From contig QBXH01000006.1 of the NCBI GenBank assembly GCA_003283415.1, positions 1-59,748 on the forward strand: a stretch of DNA of 59,748 nt. Direction: 5' to 3'. Under the pieces are notes generated by a model. It was given only the letters and a program-made list of their open reading frames with translations, did no database searches and was not told the origin of the DNA. The stretch's first letter is position 1; every line of letters starts with the position of its first letter. The stretch comes from Prochlorococcus sp. AG-321-E21. Lineage in GTDB: Bacteria; Cyanobacteriota; Cyanobacteriia; PCC-6307; Cyanobiaceae. This document shows, piece by piece, positions 20,080 to 29,492 of this stretch. Made by a program: the position numbers and the translations under genes.

Positions 20080-21309
20080 GTGGTTATTCCGAATAAATTT
20101 ATTACAAGTAAAATTTGGTGGAGTCAATTTCCCTTTCATTTAAGGTTAATTACTAAAATAAGATTTTTTGCTTCATTTGGAGCAGGAGGGGTGATTTATT
20201 TAACATCCCTTATTTTTAATAATATTGGATTGTCAGCAACAGAAATTGGTCTAGGTTTTACGATATCAGCAATTATAGGCACTTTAACAAGAATCTTCAC
20301 AGGTAATTACTTAAATAAAACAGGAAAGATTCATAATCCTTTATTAACTTCTTCATTGATAAATATTACTGCTGGATTTTTTCTAATTATTTCAACAGAT
20401 ACTTACTCTTACATAATTGGACAAGCTTTAATCGGAGCAGCGGCTGGAATATACTGGCCCTCGGCGGAATTTGTAGTCCCATATTTTTGTCAACCTATTG
20501 ATACTAGAAAAGCATATGCCCTAGTAAGAACTTCTGAGGCTTTGGGGATATTTTTAGGAGTATTTATTGGTGGATTTATGAATAATTTTATATATCTTAA
20601 ATCGATTTTTATAAATGATATATTTTGCATGCTTTCAATTATTTTATTGATTTTTAGAAATAAAAAGTCGATAAAAAATACTTTAAAGAATTCGCAAGAA
20701 AAAGCTTTAAATCACATAAAAACTTATCAAGATAAGTGGAATAAAAGTACAATCATAATTGTATCCTCTGTAATATTGATAACTACTTCACTTGCTTTAA
20801 TTCAGGTGACATTACCACTAGATCTTGTTAAAGGTGGAGTTTATAGAGAAGTCTTAAATGAAAAACTTATTAGTTTTATCATTTCTTTTCAGTTGATTTT
20901 ATTGTTAATTTTACAATGGCCAGTTGGTTCATGGATATCAAAAAAAGGAAAATTATTTGGCTTGAAATTTAGCCTAATCAACTTTGCTGTGGCCTCTCTA
21001 TTGTTATTTATTTCTAGTTATTTAAACATTGAAGCTTTTTATTTAGTCTTTATCGCAATCTTATTAATAAGTTTAGGCACCTCTTCTTTCCTTCCTACAT
21101 CTACAGATGTTGTTTTCAGCATTGCCCCTTCAAATAAAAAAGGTTATGCATTAGCTCTCTTATCACAATGTTTCGCAATGGGATATTTCTTTGGGCCAAT
21201 TATATCTGGGAGAGTATTAGATCTTTACGGTTATGCCTCGATAATGTGGATAGCTATTTCATTCTTTTGTTTTTTAATGTTTGCATTAATATTTAAGAAA
21301 TCATTTTAG
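20080..21309 (+). CDS. major facilitator superfamily transporter
   Basis: About twelve hydrophobic helices are visible in 409 residues. A GAGGVIYL segment is near the start, and the MFS loop motif is replaced by GNYLNKTGKIHNP. The start is GTG. It is a proton- or ion-driven carrier of unknown substrate. Its start almost abuts the divergent hydrolase start, so the promoters must lie inside the coding ends. Confidence 0.85.
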   Translation: MVIPNKFITSKIWWSQFPFHLRLITKIRFFASFGAGGVIYLTSLIFNNIGLSATEIGLGFTISAIIGTLTRIFTGNYLNKTGKIHNPLLTSSLINITAGFFLIISTDTYSYIIGQALIGAAAGIYWPSAEFVVPYFCQPIDTRKAYALVRTSEALGIFLGVFIGGFMNNFIYLKSIFINDIFCMLSIILLIFRNKKSIKNTLKNSQEKALNHIKTYQDKWNKSTIIIVSSVILITTSLALIQVTLPLDLVKGGVYREVLNEKLISFIISFQLILLLILQWPVGSWISKKGKLFGLKFSLINFAVASLLLFISSYLNIEAFYLVFIAILLISLGTSSFLPTSTDVVFSIAPSNKKGYALALLSQCFAMGYFFGPIISGRVLDLYGYASIMWIAISFFCFLMFALIFKKSF

Positions 21310-21329
21310 AAGTTTTATATAAATACTAT

Positions 21330-21704
21330 TTATTTATTTTCTATTTCAATAATTCTTCTTTCTCTTAGAAATAAGAAAAAAGGAGCAGAGAAAGCAAATG
21401 CTATTAAAAAAGTCCCAAGGTAAACAACCCACATATTTTTTATATTCAATTTTTTAGATTCATTTACTATCCAAATAAAAACTGCAGAAGCACCCACCAA
21501 TAAATCTCTAGAAATTGATTGAGCTGCTGGATTAGCATTCGCTAGTGAAATAAAACTCTTAATGTCAAAACTATTTCCATATTCCATAGCAAAATCAAAA
21601 TTTGCCATCATTGGGAGAATTGCCCCAAGAATTGATAGAGAAAGGTAAAGATAAGATAGTTTTTGTTTATTATCTTTTAATATATTTAATGAATTCATTT
21701 GCAA
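21330..21704 (-). CDS. DUF2834-family membrane protein
   Basis: The 124-residue protein has three hydrophobic helices with the spacing of DUF2834 proteins: SILGAILPM, an ISRDLLVGASAVFIW segment, then a last helix. The function of the family is unknown. It converges with the MFS gene and diverges from the PfkB kinase gene. Confidence 0.7.
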   Translation of the reverse strand: MQMNSLNILKDNKQKLSYLYLSLSILGAILPMMANFDFAMEYGNSFDIKSFISLANANPAAQSISRDLLVGASAVFIWIVNESKKLNIKNMWVVYLGTFLIAFAFSAPFFLFLRERRIIEIENK

Positions 21705-21739
21705 ATGATATTTAACCTAATGATAGTGTTTATAAACTT

Positions 21740-22612
21740 ATGATTGCAGAAGAAAATAATAAAGTTAAGGATTTTAAATTTATAAAAGGTAACTTAAAGT
21801 TTGCTGTTATTGGACATATTGAATGGATAAATTTTATTAAAGTTGATCAATTACCAAAACCAGGTTTAATCTCTCATTCTAAAAAATCTCTAGAATATCC
21901 TGCTGGTGGTGGGTCAGTAATAGCTAAAAGGCTTAGTGAATTAAACAATAGCGAAGTCCATTTCTTTACAGCTTTAGGGAATGATTTCCATGGTAATAAG
22001 TGTTTAAATATTCTTGAAAGTATGGGTATTAAATTACATGTAGCATGGCGAGATAAACCAACAAGAAAAGGTTTCAGTTTGATTGACTCTGATGGTGAAA
22101 GATCTATCACTATTATTGGAGAAAGATTGTCTCCTAATCATAATGATGATTTAGATTGGGCTACTCTAAATAATATGGATGGAATTTTTATTACAGCAGC
22201 CGATAAGGAAATATTTAAAAAATCAAGAGTCGCCAAAACATTATGTACTACTCCCAGAGTAGGATTAAATATAATTAATGAATCCAAGATATTTTTAGAT
22301 GGATTAATTGGAAGTAATCTTGATCCCGGAGAAGTTTTTTCTCTAGATGAATTAAAATTAATCCCGAAGTATGTTATTAAAACAGAAGGCGAGAATGGTG
22401 GGATAGTATTTCCAGGAGGAAGATATGAAGCTATTGAAAATATAAATAATAAGGTTGATTCATATGGATGCGGAGATTCTTTCGCTGCAGGAATCCTTTA
22501 TGGGTTGTCTTCTAATTGGAATATAGAAGAAAGCATAAATCTTGCTAAAATATTGGGTAGAAATTGCAGTGAACATTTTGGACCATATAAAAATGGTAAA
22601 AATATAATTTAG
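21740..22612 (+). CDS. PfkB-family carbohydrate kinase
   Basis: The ribokinase/PfkB fold is shown by the PAGGGSVIAKRLSELN segment near the start and the signature SYGCGDSFAAGI near the end, which carries the catalytic Asp and anion hole. It phosphorylates a sugar or nucleoside with ATP. The substrate cannot be told from sequence. The length of 290 residues is normal. Confidence 0.88.
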   Translation: MIAEENNKVKDFKFIKGNLKFAVIGHIEWINFIKVDQLPKPGLISHSKKSLEYPAGGGSVIAKRLSELNNSEVHFFTALGNDFHGNKCLNILESMGIKLHVAWRDKPTRKGFSLIDSDGERSITIIGERLSPNHNDDLDWATLNNMDGIFITAADKEIFKKSRVAKTLCTTPRVGLNIINESKIFLDGLIGSNLDPGEVFSLDELKLIPKYVIKTEGENGGIVFPGGRYEAIENINNKVDSYGCGDSFAAGILYGLSSNWNIEESINLAKILGRNCSEHFGPYKNGKNII

Positions 22613-22623
22613 GTAAATTTTTT

Positions 22624-22815
22624 ATGAATAATCTTTTTAATAAAAAAAGAAGTTCTCTTATTGATTCAATAATAATTTTCTTCTTGTTGATCTCTTTTTT
22701 AATTTTTGAATCTCTGAAAACTTTATCTGGAATTTTCACCTATGGGATTTTAAAAAAGGAAATATTAACTACAAAAAGCAATTTGGGATTTGATTTTAAA
22801 ATTAAAATTAGATGA
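22624..22815 (+). CDS. hypothetical single-helix membrane protein
   Basis: The 63-residue protein has a basic N-terminus and one hydrophobic segment at about residues 16-30. It lies 11 bases after the PfkB kinase gene and its stop overlaps the next start by 4 bases, so it is probably cotranscribed. It was not recognised. Confidence 0.6.
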   Translation: MNNLFNKKRSSLIDSIIIFFLLISFLIFESLKTLSGIFTYGILKKEILTTKSNLGFDFKIKIR

Positions 22816-23171
22816 ATAAATATTTAATTGGCTTTGCTTTTGCTTTAGCTTTAATTTTACTAATTAATAAAATTACAAATATAAAAAAAAATAAGAATAA
22901 TAAGTTATCTAAATTTAAAAAGAAACTTCTTAGTAAAGAGTCAAATATCGAAAAAATTTTTTCACGAGATGATGAAAAAACATTTTCAGATCCAGATATT
23001 AATATCAATATAGGACTTTATGATAATGAAGATATTACAAATAGAAAATCTAATATTCATAGAGCAAGACTCTCAAAATTTAAGAAGTCAAAATTAAATG
23101 GAGAAACTATATTTATAGATCCAGATCAAAAGATCTATAAATATATTAATGGGAAGAAAAAATTTATCTAA
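22812..23171 (+). CDS. hypothetical membrane-anchored basic protein
   Basis: An N-terminal hydrophobic segment (about residues 4-20) is followed by a long Lys/Asn-rich hydrophilic tail of about 95 residues. It overlaps the preceding gene by 4 bases. No family was recognised. It looks like an anchored cytoplasmic tail. Confidence 0.65.
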   Translation: MNKYLIGFAFALALILLINKITNIKKNKNNKLSKFKKKLLSKESNIEKIFSRDDEKTFSDPDININIGLYDNEDITNRKSNIHRARLSKFKKSKLNGETIFIDPDQKIYKYINGKKKFI

Positions 23172-23182
23172 TATAAAACTAT

Positions 23183-23701
23183 TTAATTACATTCAAGACT
23201 TTCTCTGGTAGAAACTCCTGTAGTTGGATTAACTCCTTCGGCAATTTTGCAAAGATTTCTCTGGTCTTCACTATCCAGAATCGCGTAAGAAAAATCTGCT
23301 CCTTCTATTTGAGCACCAGCAAAGCTACTCCCAGAAGCTATCATGTTTATCAAAATTGAATTCCTTAAATCTGTTTTTTGGAAATTCACTCTATCTGCGA
23401 GAGTATCAGTTAAATCTATTCCATTAAGATTAGATCCTTTTAAGTCAGATAAAGTTAATGTTGTTCCATGAAGATCGACTTCACTAAAGTCAGCATCTCT
23501 TGCAACTGCTCCTGCTATTGAGGATAAATGAAGATCCTCTCCATGAAAATCAAAACCAGTAATATTAGACCTTACATAACTAGGAACCTCATCTCCCTCT
23601 CCTTTACTTGCCACATTTGCACCTGCAAAAACAGGAGAGGTAATAATTAGAAAAGAAAAAGTCAGACATAAAAAGTATTTCAAAAAGCCAAATCGATTCA
23701 T
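23183..23701 (-). CDS. exported pentapeptide-repeat protein
   Basis: The 172-residue protein has a signal peptide ending near VFAGA, then pentapeptide repeats of the A(D/N)LXX type (DADFSEVDLHGTTL, GSNLNGIDLTDTLADRVNF, GAQIEGADFSYAIL). A disulfide is possible from two late Cys. The plan resembles thylakoid-lumen pentapeptide proteins. The function is unknown and the lumenal location is inferred. Confidence 0.85.
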   Translation of the reverse strand: MNRFGFLKYFLCLTFSFLIITSPVFAGANVASKGEGDEVPSYVRSNITGFDFHGEDLHLSSIAGAVARDADFSEVDLHGTTLTLSDLKGSNLNGIDLTDTLADRVNFQKTDLRNSILINMIASGSSFAGAQIEGADFSYAILDSEDQRNLCKIAEGVNPTTGVSTRESLECN

Positions 23702-23784
23702 ATTGAGATTTTACAGTGCCTTTATCTTATCTCAATAAGATAATGATTTAAATTGTTTTTAAAATTTGAATAAAGTTTTTAAAG

Positions 23785-24258
23785 TTATTTAACACTATAA
23801 ATTTTAAATTTAGGTTGTAAATTTGTTATGCAATCGTGAAGTTTTTTATTATCTTTGCTATTGGTAACTTTGAATTCAGATTCAACACTTCCTTCCTTAT
23901 CTCTTATAGCTTGATTTAAAACAACAGAACCATTTTCATCAGAAACAGATCTATGAAAAGTTCCTTTAGGGATTTTTAAGATCAAACCACATGATTCTAA
24001 TCTTACTTTGTAGAAAGGATATTCCCAGCCTAAGTTCACGAGATAAAAAGTTCTTCCTCCTGAAATAGCTAAAAGGTTATCCTCTTGTTTGTGATGAATA
24101 TAAAACTGCCAATTACCTAATTCTTTATCATTAGGTGGACTCACAGCTGGGCCACTATGAATTACTAAGTCTCTAAAATTTGAGTTATTAATACTAATAT
24201 CGAAAAATCTGACATCTTCCGTATCACGAAATTTTTCGTAACTTTTCAATTCAAACAT
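23785..24258 (-). CDS. cupin-like (WxcM/FdtA-type) protein
   Basis: From the ATG at 24258 the protein has 157 residues with a beta-barrel pattern: WQFYIHHKQ, GGRTFYLVNLG, LKIPKGTFHRSV. This resembles sugar-nucleotide isomerases/epimerases or simple cupins. The frame is open to 24372, but the first 38 residues look non-conserved and AT-driven. The family is uncertain. It lies just downstream of the peptide-synthesis set on the same strand, with a gap of about 200 bases. Confidence 0.65.
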   Translation of the reverse strand: MFELKSYEKFRDTEDVRFFDISINNSNFRDLVIHSGPAVSPPNDKELGNWQFYIHHKQEDNLLAISGGRTFYLVNLGWEYPFYKVRLESCGLILKIPKGTFHRSVSDENGSVVLNQAIRDKEGSVESEFKVTNSKDNKKLHDCITNLQPKFKIYSVK

Positions 24259-24454
24259 TTCAGATTTGTTTGGCTTGGCAAGTTCGATTTTTAAAGTTGA
24301 GTTCAATTTATATGTAATATTAATTAAATAAAAACAGATAAATTTTGAAGATAACGTATCAGTTAACACCAATTAAGGAATACCCTATTAAATTAATAAT
24401 TAAGCTTATTTTTTAAATATCCCTCAAAATAATTTTAAAGATTAAAAGGCTTAA

Positions 24455-25315
24455 TTAATTACAAATTTCTAAAGGCTTTATTTCCCATTTCAAATTATTC
24501 TTAAGGTTTGTTTTGCCTCTAAAGTTTCCAGTAATCACTGCCGTTAGGTTGGATTTTGAAGAAGATACTAATGTTAAATACCTTTCGTCTATTAATCCTT
24601 TACCGCTTGGATCAAAACCTCTCCAACCGGCTCCTGGGATATATAATTCAGCCCAAGCATGTAGTTCAAATTCTTTTGGTAAAGGATCTTCAAAATGATA
24701 ACCACTAACAAATCTGCTTGGAATTCCGACTGACCTGCATGACTCAACCATTAACATTGCTAAGTCTCTGCATGACCCAACCCTTTCTCTAAGAGTCCTG
24801 CTTGCTGGCCATGCTGGGCCAGTATGTCTTTTCGTATACTTGACTCGATCCTGAATAATTTCTATAAGTTGAAATGTGAAAGATAAGGCATTATTGCTAC
24901 TTCCTGCTAATGACTCTTGTGCTAATTCAACAGCAGAAGGATCATGCTGCCCATTCGGCATCCATCCTTCCAAAGCTCCCTGAAGATCTCTATTAATGAG
25001 ACTTCTACAAAAGGGTAATGTAAGGTCCCTTTCTTTAACACCATCAAGAATGCAAGGATGTTTAAGTGTCTCAACCTCGCTTATCGCTTTAATAGATAAT
25101 GAATCGGTATATCCCTCAAAGGTAATTCTATTAATCTCTTCACCACTGGCGGCAAGTAAAGGATAAAGAATTTGAGGATTTGGAGAAATATTTAAATTAA
25201 AGTTTATTAGCCTTTGAAATCCATGAGATCTTGGCTTGATACATAATCGATGTTCCCCCAATTGAACCGATTCTTCATAGGAATATTCAAGGTTATGGAT
25301 ATATTTAATTTTCAT
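24455..25315 (-). CDS. transglutaminase-like cysteine protease-fold protein
   Basis: The bacterial transglutaminase-like N-terminal domain (LCIKPRSHGFQRL) precedes the catalytic core with Cys182 (RVGSCRDLAMLM), His219 (ELHAWAELY) and Asp235 (GFDPS). The length of 286 residues is normal for the group. It overlaps the alpha-E gene by 4 bases. In related operons this protein is proposed to cut or re-form peptide bonds made by the ATP-grasp partner. Confidence 0.92.
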   Translation of the reverse strand: MKIKYIHNLEYSYEESVQLGEHRLCIKPRSHGFQRLINFNLNISPNPQILYPLLAASGEEINRITFEGYTDSLSIKAISEVETLKHPCILDGVKERDLTLPFCRSLINRDLQGALEGWMPNGQHDPSAVELAQESLAGSSNNALSFTFQLIEIIQDRVKYTKRHTGPAWPASRTLRERVGSCRDLAMLMVESCRSVGIPSRFVSGYHFEDPLPKEFELHAWAELYIPGAGWRGFDPSGKGLIDERYLTLVSSSKSNLTAVITGNFRGKTNLKNNLKWEIKPLEICN

Positions 25316-26268
25316 TGATCAAATTCTTTATTTATAAAATATTTATCTTCTATGAGATTATGCAGTTTGTTTAAATCAATTTGTAAGGAATCAATAGCCT
25401 CATGTAGTCCGTCATTAATTATATCTTCAATTCTGATATAACTCCACTTTGCTTTAAGTAAACCCCTCATGCACTCAAGTTTTGAGGGTTTATCTGAACT
25501 TGGAGAGGTGTCAATCATTTTAAGGGTATTACTTATACCATCCAAACAGTATCTAACAGATCTTGGGAAATTATTATCTAGTAAGAGAAATCGTGCTACT
25601 GAATTCGGCTGGATAGAATTTTGTTCTGCTTTCCTGAACATTTGATAAGCGCCTGCCGAACGTAGAAGAGCAATCCACTGCAACTCGTCCAGGACCCCTC
25701 CAAGCTCATCTAAGCTTGGAAGTAATAAATAATATTTTACATCTAAGATTCTCGATGTCTTATCAGCTCTTTCTATTAATCTACCTAAAATACTAAATTG
25801 ACATGCAAGATCTTTACTAAGAGTGGCGTCTGTAATGCCATAAAACAACTGACATCCTCTTCTTATTTCGCTTAATTGCTCCTGCCTTGGAAGGCCCCAG
25901 ATAGACCCCCCTTCTTGTAAATTCCAATATAAAATATTTATTTGTTCCCACATTTCAGATGTCATTACATCCCTTATTTGCCTAGCGTTTTCTCTAGCTA
26001 ATTGGATACATGAGATTATGCTATTGGGATTTATTCGATCCCTAATTAAAAAATTAATAACATCATCCTGTTTTTTCTCAGGAAATCTAGAGTCAAATGT
26101 TTCTCTATCACTTGAAGCATCAATTAGAGGCAGCCATGGTTCAGCACTGCCTGGAGGACAATCTAAAGACGTTGCTTCACTAACCTCCACGAAACGAGAT
26201 ATATTTTCCGCACGTTCTAAATAACGATTAATCCAATAAAGAGATTCAGCTACCCGACTTAAAAGCAT
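25312..26268 (-). CDS. alpha-E domain protein (DUF403)
   Basis: The all-helical protein begins LLSRVAESLYWINRYLERAENISRF, the hallmark of alpha-E proteins. It also has ARENARQIRDVMTSEMWEQIN and RADKTSRILDVKYY. It always travels with the circularly permuted ATP-grasp and transglutaminase genes, as here. It is probably a structural or peptide-handling subunit. Confidence 0.92.
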   Translation of the reverse strand: MLLSRVAESLYWINRYLERAENISRFVEVSEATSLDCPPGSAEPWLPLIDASSDRETFDSRFPEKKQDDVINFLIRDRINPNSIISCIQLARENARQIRDVMTSEMWEQINILYWNLQEGGSIWGLPRQEQLSEIRRGCQLFYGITDATLSKDLACQFSILGRLIERADKTSRILDVKYYLLLPSLDELGGVLDELQWIALLRSAGAYQMFRKAEQNSIQPNSVARFLLLDNNFPRSVRYCLDGISNTLKMIDTSPSSDKPSKLECMRGLLKAKWSYIRIEDIINDGLHEAIDSLQIDLNKLHNLIEDKYFINKEFDQ

Positions 26269-26269
26269 T

Positions 26270-27715
26270 CTAATTTCCTACAACCCATGTATCTTTGCAA
26301 CCCCCCCCTTGAGAAGAATTGACTACTAATGAACCTTTTTTTAAAGCAACTCTAGTTAGACCTCCTGGGCTTACCCATGAATCTTTTCCCCTTAAAATGT
26401 AAGGTCTTAAATCAACGTGACATGGATAAAGCTCACCATCACATAATGATGGAACTGTAGAAAGCTCTAGAGTCGGTTGAGCTATAAAATTTCTAGGATT
26501 ATTTTTGATTTTATCTGAGAATTGATTTATCTCAGTTGTAGTTGATTGAGGACCAATTAACATTCCATAACCTCCAGCTTCGGAGACTGATTTGACAACA
26601 AGTTTTGGAAGGTTCTTTAAGACATATTCTCTATCCTTTTCGTAATAACAAATATAGGTTTCAACATTTTTTATTATTGGTTCTTCATCAAGAAAATATT
26701 TGATCATTTTAGGAACAAAAGAATAAATCATTTTGTCATCTGCTATTCCTGTCCCAGGAACATTCGCAACAGCAACATGACCTGCCTTCATGACATCTAG
26801 TAAACCACTAACACCTAAATATGAATCTTTTCTAAAATTTATAGGATCTAAAAAATCATCATCAATCCTTCTATAAATTACATCTACTCTTTTTAATCCA
26901 GAAGTAGTCTTTAAGTAAACATATTCATCGTTACAAATTAAATCATGACCTTGAACTAATTGAATACCCATTTCTTGAGCTAAATAACTATGTTCAAAAT
27001 ATGCACTATTAAAAATCCCAGGGGTTAATAAAACTATTTTTGGTGTATCAGTCCAAATAGCTAGTTCTTGGAGAGTCTTTAATAAAAATGATGGGTATTC
27101 ATCAATAGGTTTAACTATCCTGCCTGAGAAAAGATTAGGGAAGATATTCTTCATCACTAATCTATTCTCCAAAAAATAAGCCACACCAGAAGGACATCTT
27201 AAGTTGTCTTCTAAAACATGCCAAGTCCCTTGACCATCTCTTATTAAATCAAGTCCTGATATTTGACACCATTTGTTCAATGGGGGCTTAAAACCCAACA
27301 TTTGAGGCCTCCATCCATCTGAGCTCTCAATTAATTCTCTTGGAATTATTCCATCATTAATTATATTTTGAGAATTATAGATATCATCTAAGAAAAGATC
27401 TATTGCCTCAAGTCTTTGCTTTAAGCCTTCTTCTAAGGTCATCCAGTCTTGCTTACTTATTATTCTCGGTAAAGGGTCAAAAGGTAATATCCTTTCTGTA
27501 CCTTTTAAGCCTGTGTCGTTTAACCTAAAAGTTGCTCCATGTCTTAGTAATAACTTTTTAGCCGCCGAATGATTTCTGTTTAGTTCTTCTAAACCCATGT
27601 TATCTAAGGAAGATAACAAGGGGGTTAAAATTTCTCGTGCAGAATTTAAGCTATCTTTAAAGTATTCATCAAAATTATTTTTAGGACGATAATTTGAAAA
27701 CATATATCTCTTCAT
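26270..27715 (-). CDS. circularly permuted ATP-grasp protein (DUF404/DUF407)
   Basis: The 481-residue protein carries FDPLPRIIS, the WHVLEDNLRCPSGVAY segment, TPGIFNSAYFEH, YRRIDDDFLDP and KSVSEAGGYGM, the motifs of the type 2 circularly permuted ATP-grasp ligases. It is first in a three-gene operon with alpha-E (1-base gap) and transglutaminase. Known reviews of amidoligases predict ATP-dependent peptide bond formation. The product in cyanobacteria is not established. Confidence 0.93.
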   Translation of the reverse strand: MKRYMFSNYRPKNNFDEYFKDSLNSAREILTPLLSSLDNMGLEELNRNHSAAKKLLLRHGATFRLNDTGLKGTERILPFDPLPRIISKQDWMTLEEGLKQRLEAIDLFLDDIYNSQNIINDGIIPRELIESSDGWRPQMLGFKPPLNKWCQISGLDLIRDGQGTWHVLEDNLRCPSGVAYFLENRLVMKNIFPNLFSGRIVKPIDEYPSFLLKTLQELAIWTDTPKIVLLTPGIFNSAYFEHSYLAQEMGIQLVQGHDLICNDEYVYLKTTSGLKRVDVIYRRIDDDFLDPINFRKDSYLGVSGLLDVMKAGHVAVANVPGTGIADDKMIYSFVPKMIKYFLDEEPIIKNVETYICYYEKDREYVLKNLPKLVVKSVSEAGGYGMLIGPQSTTTEINQFSDKIKNNPRNFIAQPTLELSTVPSLCDGELYPCHVDLRPYILRGKDSWVSPGGLTRVALKKGSLVVNSSQGGGCKDTWVVGN

Positions 27716-27841
27716 TTATTAACTTCTTACTTTAGCTTGGGACGATATTTAGTATTTAAAACTACAAAAAGAAATATCCATAAACTAAATCTATTTCAAT
27801 ATTTTATGCATTGAACTATATTTCTTAAAAATATAAAAAAC

Positions 27842-28078
27842 ATGAATTCTGGCAATTGGCAATTTGTTTTTTTTAGATATTTTGCGAGTTTACTTTTTAT
27901 TCTCTCTCATAGTTTACTTGTTTTAGATCATCTACCTACTGGAGCTGCACTTCATGGATTGGGAGAAGTTTTTATAGCACCTTGGGCTTTTAGGGAAAGG
28001 GCCTGGGATTTAGTTGCTATTGCAATTTTATTTTTCTTTTTTGATATTTGGGGATTGATTAACACTCCTTGGAATTAG
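27842..28078 (+). CDS. conserved small membrane protein, 78 residues
   Basis: There are two or three hydrophobic segments with charged loops (SLLVLDHLPTG, APWAFRERAWD). It is well formed and starts at ATG after an AT-rich promoter region of about 125 bases. No function is known to me. Its picocyanobacterial character is inferred from the context. Confidence 0.75.
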   Translation: MNSGNWQFVFFRYFASLLFILSHSLLVLDHLPTGAALHGLGEVFIAPWAFRERAWDLVAIAILFFFFDIWGLINTPWN

Positions 28079-28125
28079 TTGATATTATTTACAATTAGTA
28101 AACAAATTATTTATAATGCAAAAAT

Positions 28126-28335
28126 ATGAATCAAGTTTTTAATTTAATATTTTTTATCCTAATAACAAATACTCATTTTTTACAAGCCCACGATTCATTT
28201 AATGGCGGTTGTAGGAATCATTGTAAAGATTCCGTTAAACCATTAACTATTGAAAAAATTTTAAATAATATCAGTAATAAAAATCAAATTGACGATAATA
28301 ATTCTTGCTTAAATAAATCACTTTGTAGAGGTTGA
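28126..28335 (+). CDS. small exported Cys-rich protein
   Basis: The 69-residue protein has a signal peptide ending near LQAHDS. The mature part has four Cys, in GGCRNHCKD and NSCLNKSLCRG, which suggests disulfides or metal binding. Its last 52 bases overlap the convergent zinc-ribbon gene. It was not recognised. Confidence 0.6.
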   Translation: MNQVFNLIFFILITNTHFLQAHDSFNGGCRNHCKDSVKPLTIEKILNNISNKNQIDDNNSCLNKSLCRG

Positions 28336-28610
28336 TAAAATTTTAATTTTGAATTTATTTCGATAAAATTTGTACTAGCTTGGTAATTTCTACTAGGAGG
28401 ATTTACCTGGTTTTTAATTAAAATAATAAAAGTGTAAATTAAAGGGAGAACTAAAGATAACGCGGCAATAATTGCAATTATTTGATTGACTTTAATAAAA
28501 GATTTTTTTACCAGAGGGTCCCCGCATAACCCACATATTAATTCTCCAGATATTGATTTCTTTTGGAATTGATATTTGGGATTACAGTATGGACAATAAA
28601 AATTATTCAT
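28284..28610 (-). CDS. zinc-ribbon membrane protein
   Basis: The 108-residue protein starts with a four-Cys zinc ribbon (YCPYCNP and CGLCGDP) and has one hydrophobic helix at about residues 45-65. The Cys spacing is of rubredoxin/zinc-ribbon kind. The function is unknown. Its end overlaps the end of the gene on the opposite strand. Confidence 0.75.
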   Translation of the reverse strand: MNNFYCPYCNPKYQFQKKSISGELICGLCGDPLVKKSFIKVNQIIAIIAALSLVLPLIYTFIILIKNQVNPPSRNYQASTNFIEINSKLKFYQPLQSDLFKQELLSSI

Positions 28611-28735
28611 GGATAAAAATAAAAAATACTTTTTTAAGTATTAGAGATATAAAAATTAAATTTAAACTAATATTTTAAAAAGATATGATTTTTTTAATAA
28701 TTGGTTTAAATCATAACTTCAATTGAAGTCCTTTT

Positions 28736-28879
28736 CTAAGAAAAGAAGTGGTGTGATCTCTGATCATCTACATCGGCAATAAGATCTTGTTTCTTTAATT
28801 TCTTCATAACTATATTGTATTCAATTTCATTAACAAATCTAGCTAATAAGTCAGAAAAAAATCTAAGTTTTTTTATCAT
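28736..28879 (-). CDS. hypothetical 47-residue protein
   Basis: An ATG frame encodes a basic, helical N-terminal half (KKLRFFSDLLARFVNEIEY) and an acidic-then-His-rich end. No family was recognised. It stands alone, with the gene-poor stretch 28880-29492 upstream of it. Confidence 0.5.
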   Translation of the reverse strand: MIKKLRFFSDLLARFVNEIEYNIVMKKLKKQDLIADVDDQRSHHFFS

Positions 28880-28967
28880 TATTTTTGTCTATTCAAATTA
28901 AGTTTAATATTACAATAGATAGCTAATAAATATTATTAATGCCAAAGTTTGTTATTTCAGGACAAAT

Positions 28968-28998
28968 AAAAAGGAGAGCTTTTAAAGATCTCCTTTTT
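28968..28998. terminator. symmetric terminator-like hairpin
   Basis: AAAAAGGAGA (28968-28977) and TCTCCTTTTT (28989-28998) form a perfect 10-base stem, with A and T tracts that could terminate on either strand. On the plus strand no gene ends nearby. It may close a short untranslated transcript or separate the 28736 gene from the structured region to its right. Confidence 0.6.
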
Positions 28999-29127
28999 AT
29001 CTTAAATATTTTATCTATCAAAATTAACAACTAGCCTAAATCATTGATCCTTGTTGTTAATTATTCTTCAGCTAAAAATATATCTTAAATAACCAATTGT
29101 TTTTAACTGGGGCAAAGACTCTAGTAT

Positions 29128-29234
29128 TGAACTTTTTTCTTACAGGGCACCTGCACGATGCGGAAGAAGTAAGTTCAGACATTAATAAAAAATAATTGGA
29201 GCAGTTAATTAAATCAGTTCGGATTTATTCCGAA
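29128..29234 (+). ncRNA. candidate structured RNA element
   Basis: Nested pairings are visible: TGAACTT (29128-29134) with AAGTTCA (29171-29177), TTCTT with AAGAA, and CC-T-GCA with TGC-GG around a CGA loop. A second hairpin TTCGGA/TCCGAA follows at 29218-29234. The stretch is visibly more G+C rich than its surroundings and lies in a 613-base gap without genes. The strand is not certain, since such stems also fold on the other strand. It matches no RNA I know. Confidence 0.45.
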
Positions 29235-29492
29235 ATTGCAGGCAGGCTATCGATCATTTTGAAAGACCTCCTAGAACTCAACAATCACAAATTAATTAAA
29301 AAAATAAAAAAAAACAATCCGTTTTTATACGCATTGATTTTTAATCCAAAATGAACGATAGTGATAATCAATTTGTTTTTTTATAGTTTTAAAGTGTAAA
29401 TATTAATTGTTTTATTTTTAGGAAATTTTGCTTATTTCTTTTCTTATTTAGCTCGTTTATGTTATCCCTAAATGAATTGAGGGAATCTATTT

